Positions 57,987-64,000 of a stretch of DNA of 64,000 nucleotides are shown here, piece after piece. The stretch's first letter is position 1; every line of letters starts with the position of its first letter. The notes under the pieces were generated by a model that saw only the letters and a program-made list of their open reading frames with translations, was not told the origin of the DNA and ran no database searches. Position numbers and translations under genes: made by a program. Origin of the DNA: Cantharellus purpuraceus (taxonomy: Eukaryota > Basidiomycota > Agaricomycetes > Cantharellales > Hydnaceae); contig JALBUN010000045.1 of assembly GCA_025174535.1 (NCBI GenBank), positions 310,001-374,000 of the forward strand, read 5' to 3'.

Positions 57987-58301
57987 TGTTGGACTGTCTT
58001 TATTTATGTACATTCTTATTAGGGTGTTTGATACTATGGGTGTGGGTGGGTATGGAGTTGTTGTAGGAATCACAGGCATGCATTGCCAAATACATGATGG
58101 CCCACAGGTGTCCATGGAGTGCTGCGTTGCTACTGGATTGAATAGGATGCAAGAGGTATAAAGAATTAAAATTTTCTTATGTCCCATTCCTCAGGCTTCA
58201 TTTCCCGAGACTGAGGTTCATACCAATTCCTTCCTTCTCAGAGATTAATCTAACTTTTTGGTTTATAACTCTAGCTATCTCTTCATACTTACTGCTCAAT
58301 A
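57987..58301 (+). repeat. Probable 5' LTR of copia D
   Basis: Starts near TGTTGGACTG, has GGTATAAAG (58156), and ends ACTGCTCAATA just before the primer-binding site. The final CA has apparently become TA. No second LTR is in the window, so the limits are provisional. Confidence 0.5.
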
Positions 58302-58313
58302 GGTTATGGGCCC
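58302..58313 (+). promoter_or_regulatory. Copia D primer-binding site
   Basis: GGTTATGGGCCC, identical to copia A and B sites; initiator tRNA-Met anticodon type. Confidence 0.7.
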
Positions 58314-58374
58314 TATACCTACACTATAAGTCATCATCAAAGTCAAAATTGTCTACTCATCTGTTTTTTAAACC

Positions 58375-58895
58375 ATGACCAACCCAACTACAACTTCACT
58401 GACTCCATCGTCTACCTTGAACCATCTCTATGACATACCATACTTGGATGATGATGGTGTGAACTACCAAGCATGGAAGTATCATATCCAAACCGTTCTG
58501 GAACTCCGAGGCCTATGGAAAGCAGTAGAGGGCACAGAAACTGATTCTGTGCAAATCCAAGATGCAAAAGCTCAGATCATTCTCATGCTTAAGGATGATA
58601 ATCAGAGTCAAGTCAGCAAAAGATGTTTAGGAGAAGTTGAGTGCACAATATGAAGGAAAAGGCACACAAAAGGTTGCCTACCTAATCAGAGAATTGTTTT
58701 GTAGCAGCCTCACAGACACAGAGCCACTCAAGCCCCAAATCAATAAGATGCAGCAAACTGCATGGAATCTCAGAATGAGATCAATGACAAACTTGTCACA
58801 ATAGCTATCATTCTCTCACTACCACCCTCCTATTCAACCTTGCAGACAATCCTAATGTCAGTGGACAACCAGACAATGGAAGATGTCACAGCCAG
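58375..58895 (+). pseudogene. Copia D gag, N-terminal part
   Basis: Close homologue of copia B gag (NHLYDIPYLDDDGVNYQAWK, QTVLELRGLWKAVEGTE). Frameshifts follow near 58605 and 58750. The remainder reads in pieces (EGKGTQKVAYLIRELF) up to MEDVTA at the LTR1f junction. Confidence 0.8.
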
Positions 58896-60133
58896 TGTAT
58901 GGGAACTGGTTTTCCCTTAAAAGGATCTTGTTTAAAGTCCTGAAACTGTACAATTTCACTTCATGGCCTTAAAATATCAGCATATATGTGCTGCTTTCTC
59001 TTGATTCAGGGCCATTCAAATATTCTCTATTTTTTCATATTTTTTTTGGGATTTTTCCATGCAGAAATAAGTCCACAAACTTATTGTCCTGCTGGGCAAA
59101 GCTTTGGACCCACATGGACCCACAAACCTCTGCAGATGTCAGCAGCTTCAAAGTCAGCAGAGTCACCTGATCTACTGACTCATTTTCAATCACATGACTC
59201 ATTTCAATCTCCAACCCAATCTGATCATCACTGCCAGTAAATCCTCAATATCTTGGCAATCACAGCTCCTCCTGACTCCATTTTTGGTGGAGAGTTCAAC
59301 AGAAGCTGTGCCTACCCATATCTGTGCTTATCAGCCCAGGAAACAGAGTATTGCCCAAGTTATTTGAGTAATAGTGACTCATGCTATGACTCCTTCCATG
59401 ACTCATAACTATTAATAGGCAGAAGGATTAGTCAGCTCCTGTAGATACAGTATATAAGGAGGCCATTTTGCCTCTGAATAAATAACCATTTTCTACCCCA
59501 TCATTTGTACAGAGTGACATACAGTGTCATCCTCTATATCTCAGTAACTGTTGATTGTCCAGTTCAAGGGTTGCTTACAGTTGTGTAACTGTATTTGATT
59601 GCACTTGAAGTAGTGATATTCCTGCTTTGGATGTGAGTGTAGTATCTACCTCGCATGACTACAAATCTACAGGGTGAGATTGTCTGTTGATAGTCCTGCC
59701 ATTAGTGCTCTTTGTTTAAGTTACTAGTGTGTACTGCCTTTGCAGAGCATTAGGATCTTGAACTCATGTGAAGCAGTTTCTAGACTACTTCACACATCGC
59801 TGTTACCTGCTTCAGAGTGTCAGGTCGGATTCATCCACCTACTTCCTCTAGCCTCTAAGTGTATTCCCCTCTTTTTGGAATATCTGGACCCCTAAGCGTC
59901 TGTGAACTCTAGACTCTGGAAGTCTTATTCATTCCCTACTGCTAAGAAACGTATTACCTTCCTGTGAATTGTATGCTTTGACCATTACAACGGATTGTAA
60001 CCAAAGTACAAACGTTAAATTGTTTCTGGAGTTGTGGTGCAGTAGGATTTGATATTCTTCTCAGCTGTTCATTCATAGAATTGTGGTGATTTAGAGTTTG
60101 CCCTAACACCATAATTTTGTGGGTTCCAAAACA
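58896..60133 (+). mobile_element. Solo LTR1 (copy f, short form) in copia D gag
   Basis: 1238 bp, TGTATGGGAACTGG...GGTTCCAAAACA, with a perfect duplication GCCAG (58891-58895 and 60134-60138). Gag continues across it (EDVTA|RILAQES). Confidence 0.92.
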
Positions 60134-62050
60134 GCCAGGATCCTTGCCCAGGAATCCTGAAGGTGAGAGACTGCTGCTTGGACTGCTTATGGCCAGATTC
60201 CACTCTACTACAAAGGCAAACAAGGAATCAAAGGAGAAGAAGAAGAAATGTAGCACTTGCAGCAAGCGGCATGCTGGTGAATGTAGAAAGCCCAAAAGCA
60301 AACCAACTGTGGAGAAATGGGAAAAGGGAAAAGGAGATGCTGTAGCAAAGATTGCACAGACAGAAACTGATGACCCTATCCAACTCTTTGTTGCCAATAA
60401 ACTTGCATCACACAGACATATGGCCGATATATGACTGATAAGTGGATCATTGACTCCAGTGCATCTGCACTGATGAGCACACACCAAGAATGGTTCATGA
60501 TGTATGAGAAGCTTCATTCACCTCAAAAGGTCTGGCTTGATGATGAGTGATACATCCTTGCAATTGGAAAGGGCTGTGTACCTCTCAAGATGGATCTGGG
60601 AGACTGTCAGCTCTCAGCCATCATCCAAAATGTACTACACATACCAGACATTCAAGGCAACCTTCTATCAGTCTCTAGTCTTACCCAAAATGGCCTCCAT
60701 ATCAGTTTTGAAAAGGATGGATGTTGGATCCTAAACTGGCAGCATCAATTGGTTGGTGAGGCCAAGATAGAAGGAGACCTATACATACTATATGCATGGG
60801 CAGTCCCCTCTGAGCTGAAAAGCCACCTACCAAATGTGGCACTGGCTGCAAACATTGAATTTGTCTCCCAAGTAGATGTAAGGACATAGTATCACTGGCT
60901 AGGTCACATAAGCACTACATCAGTACTCCAGATGGTATGGAATGGCATGGTAAAAGGAATGTCACTCACAAAAGAAGGGGACTCCACAACAGAACTGATA
61001 TGTGAGCCATGTCAACAGAACTGATATGTGAGCCATGTCTACATGGTAAACAAATGTGCCAGCCAATAGTGAAGGAAACGACCAATCAGAAAACCATTAC
61101 ACTAGCTCAGGTATTTTCAGATGTATGTGGAAAGATGCAAACCCAGTCATACACCAGATACACATGCTTCATCACATTCATTGATGATGCATCATGACAC
61201 CTGAATGTGGCCTTCATGAAAGAAAAGAGCAAAGCCTTAAAGCATTTCAAAGTTTTTGTTGAATGAATGGAGGTCGAGACCAGCAAGCAAGTACAAATCC
61301 TGTGAAGCGATGGCAGTGGTGATTATGGCTCCCAAGCATTCAAAACTTACCTTGAAGTGAAGGGCATCTGGCATGAGAAGATGAATGCATACACACCTCA
61401 GGAAAATGGGGTGTCAGAATGGATGAACTGCACCCTTGTCGAATCCACTTGCATGATGCTAAATGATGCCAGCTTACCAAATTCATATTGGGAAGATGCT
61501 GTTGAATATGTAGCACAAATCTGAAACATTGTACCTACTCAAGCACTCAGTGGTTCAATCCCTCTCAAAGAATGGAGTGGCAACATACCTGATCTGAGCT
61601 GCTTCTGAATCTTTGGTTGCAAGGCATATATACATGAATGTACATGTCCCAGATGAAAAATGGCACAAGCCAGATCCCAAGACCATTCAATGCATATTCA
61701 TTGGGTATGCAGTTGACAAGTGAGCTTACTGTTGCATCAACAGATGTACTGGAACTGTATATAAGTCCTATGATGTCATATTTGACAAAAGGGATGACAC
61801 CAGCCTAGAACAATCGGCAGCAGCAGCTAATCCTGCTGAACAGGCAGAATCAGTCAGCATCAAACTGGATTGAGCTCATGCATTTATAGAAGAGAAGTCA
61901 CCAGACATACCTTCACTGCTTGAGGATGGGGATTTGGATGATGAAGATCTGTTACTACCTAGACCCATGAGTAGAAGCTCCATACCAGAACCCACACACA
62001 CACCACTGTCAGAATTGCACCGCTCTGCTCGCACTTGCATAGCCCCTATC
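60134..62050 (+). pseudogene. Copia D gag end, protease and integrase, heavily mutated
   Basis: Zinc knuckle CSTCSKRHAGEC, protease WIIDSSASALMSTHQEWF (DSSAS instead of DSGAS), pre-integrase VLHIPDIQGNLLSVSSLTQN, integrase (CEPCLHGKQMCQPI, VFSDVCGKMQ, SDGSGDYGSQAFK, PQENGVSEWMNCTL; the catalytic Glu position reads SEWMN) and FGCKAY. Many TGA/TAG codons occur at positions where copia B has Arg or Gln. It stops matching copia B around 62050 (LHRSARTCIAPI). Confidence 0.82.
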
Positions 62051-62053
62051 TGA

Positions 62054-62704
62054 GACAATCTCTCCAATGGCAAAGCTGACCACAATACGCATTGTCTGTG
62101 CCATAGTTGCATGGAACAACTGGGAGATTGAACAAACAGATGTGGATGGAGCATACCTCAATGCCCCACTCAAGGAGATGATATATATGTGACAGCCAAG
62201 AGGCTACAAGATCCCCGGCGAAGAGAGCACAAGGTCTGCCTGTTATGATGCACGATCTACAGTCTAAAGCAAGCAGGAAGAGAGTGGTATGAGCTATTAA
62301 CTGGCATCATGTATGAACTAGGGTTCTCACAATGCAAAGTTGAGCACGCCGTGTTCTTGAAACATACCTCCTCAGACAGCATCATTGTCACAGCGGACGT
62401 AGATGACCTCATAATGGCCAGAAGCAGCAGACTGGCGATCCAGGAATTCAAGGATCAGCTGCGTTCAAAGTTCAAGATAAAGGACTTAGGCAACTTATGA
62501 TGGCTACTGGGGATCAAGATCGAACAGGACTGCCACGCACACACAATATCTTTCTTGCAGAAAGCCTACATCATGAAAGTGCTAGAGAGATTTGGAATGG
62601 AGAACATGAGATCACTAACATTGCCACTCAACCCACACAGCAAGTTGAGCTTGGGTCAGTGCCCATCCATGCCACAAGAGCATGAAGACATGCAAGGGGT
62701 ACCA
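62054..62704 (+). pseudogene. Copia-type RT of a different family, joined to copia D
   Basis: Begins SPMAKLTTIRIVCAIVAWNN and continues EQTDVDGAYLNAPLKEMIYM, QAGREWYELLTGIMYELGFS, the catalytic VTADVDDLIMAR (VDD with Ala-Asp-Val before it) and FLQKAYIMKVLERFGMENMR. It is clearly different from copia B RT. Its start is exactly the motif expected after the copia A fragment ending at 54612. It is interrupted at VP by the solo LTR. Confidence 0.78.
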
Positions 62705-63453
62705 TGTTGTTCTAGCTGCCAGACTTCTGGGGAGAAGGGAGAGGAGAGGGGGATTAGAGGGGAAAGGGGAGGAACAGGAGCATATAGGAGGCTCAGGAGG
62801 TTTTGAGGGACAAAGGGGGTAAAGGAGGGCGGTTACAGGAATGGAATAGGGAACAGGAGAAACCCCTGTGAGTTCCAGAACTTCTTGGACATTATTTCGC
62901 TTTTATTTTCATCATTTCATCATCATGGACACTTCCCCCCATCATCATCTCATCATCCATCCCATCATTGACTCAGGACATTTACGAATGACTTCACTCG
63001 TTCATAGGACTTAGTATCATATATCAATCACATCTGTAATGCACTTGAATTGACAGAGCAATTATCTCTCACTTGTTCTGTCTGTGTGTCTGAATCTATT
63101 TGTATCTGGAATATCTCCAGAAGGAACGCGTGTTTCTATTAGCTTTTGCATATTCTATTAGAATATTGCATATCCAACTTGAATCTCGAATTACGAAGCC
63201 ATACAATCACTGGCTATTTTTTATTAAGCATTTACTCTCGTTCGAGTCATCTGCTCCTCATCCCTGCTCAAATTGTCAATATCTAGACGAAGACTACACC
63301 AAATCCCATCAAACTTCATACGAGGATACTCCCAAGATATATCTCAAATTCGACTGCGCATACATCGTGTTCCCACCACTGCTCCATTTTCTATTCGACT
63401 TCTGCTTGTCACTACACCCCAGCAAGACAATTATTTACATTATTCAAATAACA
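62705..63453 (+). mobile_element. Solo LTR of the copia C family (LTR6a)
   Basis: 749 bp, TGTTGTTCTAG...CAAATAACA. Flanks TACCA (62700-62704) and TACCG (63454-63458): a 5-bp duplication with one transition. Splits the RT at GVP|YQEAIGSLMYA. Confidence 0.88.
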
Positions 63454-63934
63454 TACCGTACCAAGAAGCCATTGGGTCCCTAATGTATGCAGCATTAGGA
63501 ACGTGTCCCGACATTGCGTTCGCGGTGATGCACCTGTCCCAATTCATGCAAAACCCAGGGAGACCGCATTGGGAGTTAGTCAAAAGAGTCCTCCGATACC
63601 TGAAAGCGACAGCTGAATACAAGCTGGTGATCGGTGGAAAAGGTCACTTTACCTGGGCAAAACCGGAGCTGCAAGGATGAAACAGCCTTGAGGGTTTCAC
63701 CGACACAGATGGGAGTACACAGGAGCACTGGCATGCAATCTCAGGATATGTATTCTCAATCAACAGTGGCACTGTGTCCTGGAGTTCAAAGAAGCAGTCA
63801 ATTGTCACATTGTCTACCACCAAAGCGGAATATGTGGCCTCTATGCACACTGCGAAGGAAGCCCTATGGATCCAGATGTTCCTATCCGACATCATGCATC
63901 TGCTCAAATAACCAACCACAATGTACTGTGACAG
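63454..63934 (+). pseudogene. RT C-terminus and RNase H, truncated by LTR2e
   Basis: YQEAIGSLMYAALGTCPDIA, HLSQFMQNPGRPHWELVKRV, then RNase H (EGFTDTDGSTQEHWHAISGY, STTKAEYVASMHTAKEALWI). Several stops. Ends at TMYCDS where LTR2e begins. Confidence 0.82.
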
Positions 63935-64000
63935 TGTTACGCACTAGGTCCGATTTGGGGTCAGAGATTGGATCGGAGGTTGGGTCAGAGTTGGAGTACA
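63935..64000 (-). repeat. LTR2 copy e (start only)
   Basis: TGTTACGCACTAGGTCCGATT... matches the first 66 bp of LTR2 and continues past the window. The left flank GACAG would be its target duplication. Confidence 0.85.

Noticed and set aside
1..64000. CRISPR arrays, tRNA or rRNA genes
   Set aside because: No regularly spaced short repeats with unique spacers. tRNA-like matches are limited to 12-nt primer-binding sites.

Overview
The window comes from a basidiomycete (mushroom-forming, Agaricomycete-type) genome. The host genes have 48-57 nt introns. One gene belongs to the DUF6535 membrane family, which I associate with Agaricomycetes. About three quarters of the sequence is a nested pile of Ty3/gypsy and Ty1/copia LTR retrotransposons plus a LINE-like remnant. 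No rRNA, tRNA or CRISPR array was seen.

Host genes: (1) the 3'-incomplete gene for nucleoporin Nup188, minus strand, 1-6059; (2) a six-exon DUF6535 gene, minus strand, 18153-21693; (3) a C2H2 zinc-finger gene, plus strand, 23776-25134, with an unresolved junction and an in-frame stop; (4) a small zinc-finger-like gene, minus strand, about 55901-56775. The rest of 21.7-23.8 kb, 54.6-55.9 kb and 56.8-57.2 kb is unique but uninformative.

Left transposon block (6.3-17.1 kb): a LINE-like ORF1 is split by a full-length chromodomain gypsy element (7019-14974, TSD GGTTG) and by a long LTR-like element (LTR1b). The gypsy element has lost its RNase H/integrase core. It carries a 1.43-kb solo LTR1 in its 3' LTR (TSD GATAT) and a 1.42-kb element, F4, in gag (TSD GCGC). 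LTR1b itself holds a solo LTR of the gypsy family.

Middle block (25.6-39.9 kb): a second gypsy element, Z, was hit by solo LTRs nested three deep. It was then rearranged by a 2.77-kb inversion (27151-29921) between two oppositely oriented LTR1 copies. Three pairs of target-site duplications and the Z gag reading frame all become continuous if the segment is flipped back. The LTR of Z is split by E3, a two-LTR, gag-only element (33892-39036, TSD TTGCT).

Right block (39.9-64 kb): copia A (LTR and tRNA-iMet-type primer-binding site visible) is split by F4c and by copia B (44061-54294, TSD AGTCT). Copia B is split by copia C (45047-50355, TSD TGTGC). Copia C is nearly intact in pol, but both outer ends are U5 ends, so its termini are inverted rather than direct repeats. 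Copia D (58-64 kb) is heavily mutated and joins a copia-B-type gag/integrase to a different reverse transcriptase.

The most unusual signals are the U5-to-U5 copia C, the TSD-resolved inversion, and a conserved accessory protein of about 150 aa. That protein lies between pol and the 3' LTR in the gypsy element and inside the LTR-like element F4. Decay is dominated by C-to-T type transitions, including CGA-to-TGA stops. This fits cytosine-methylation damage or a RIP-like process.
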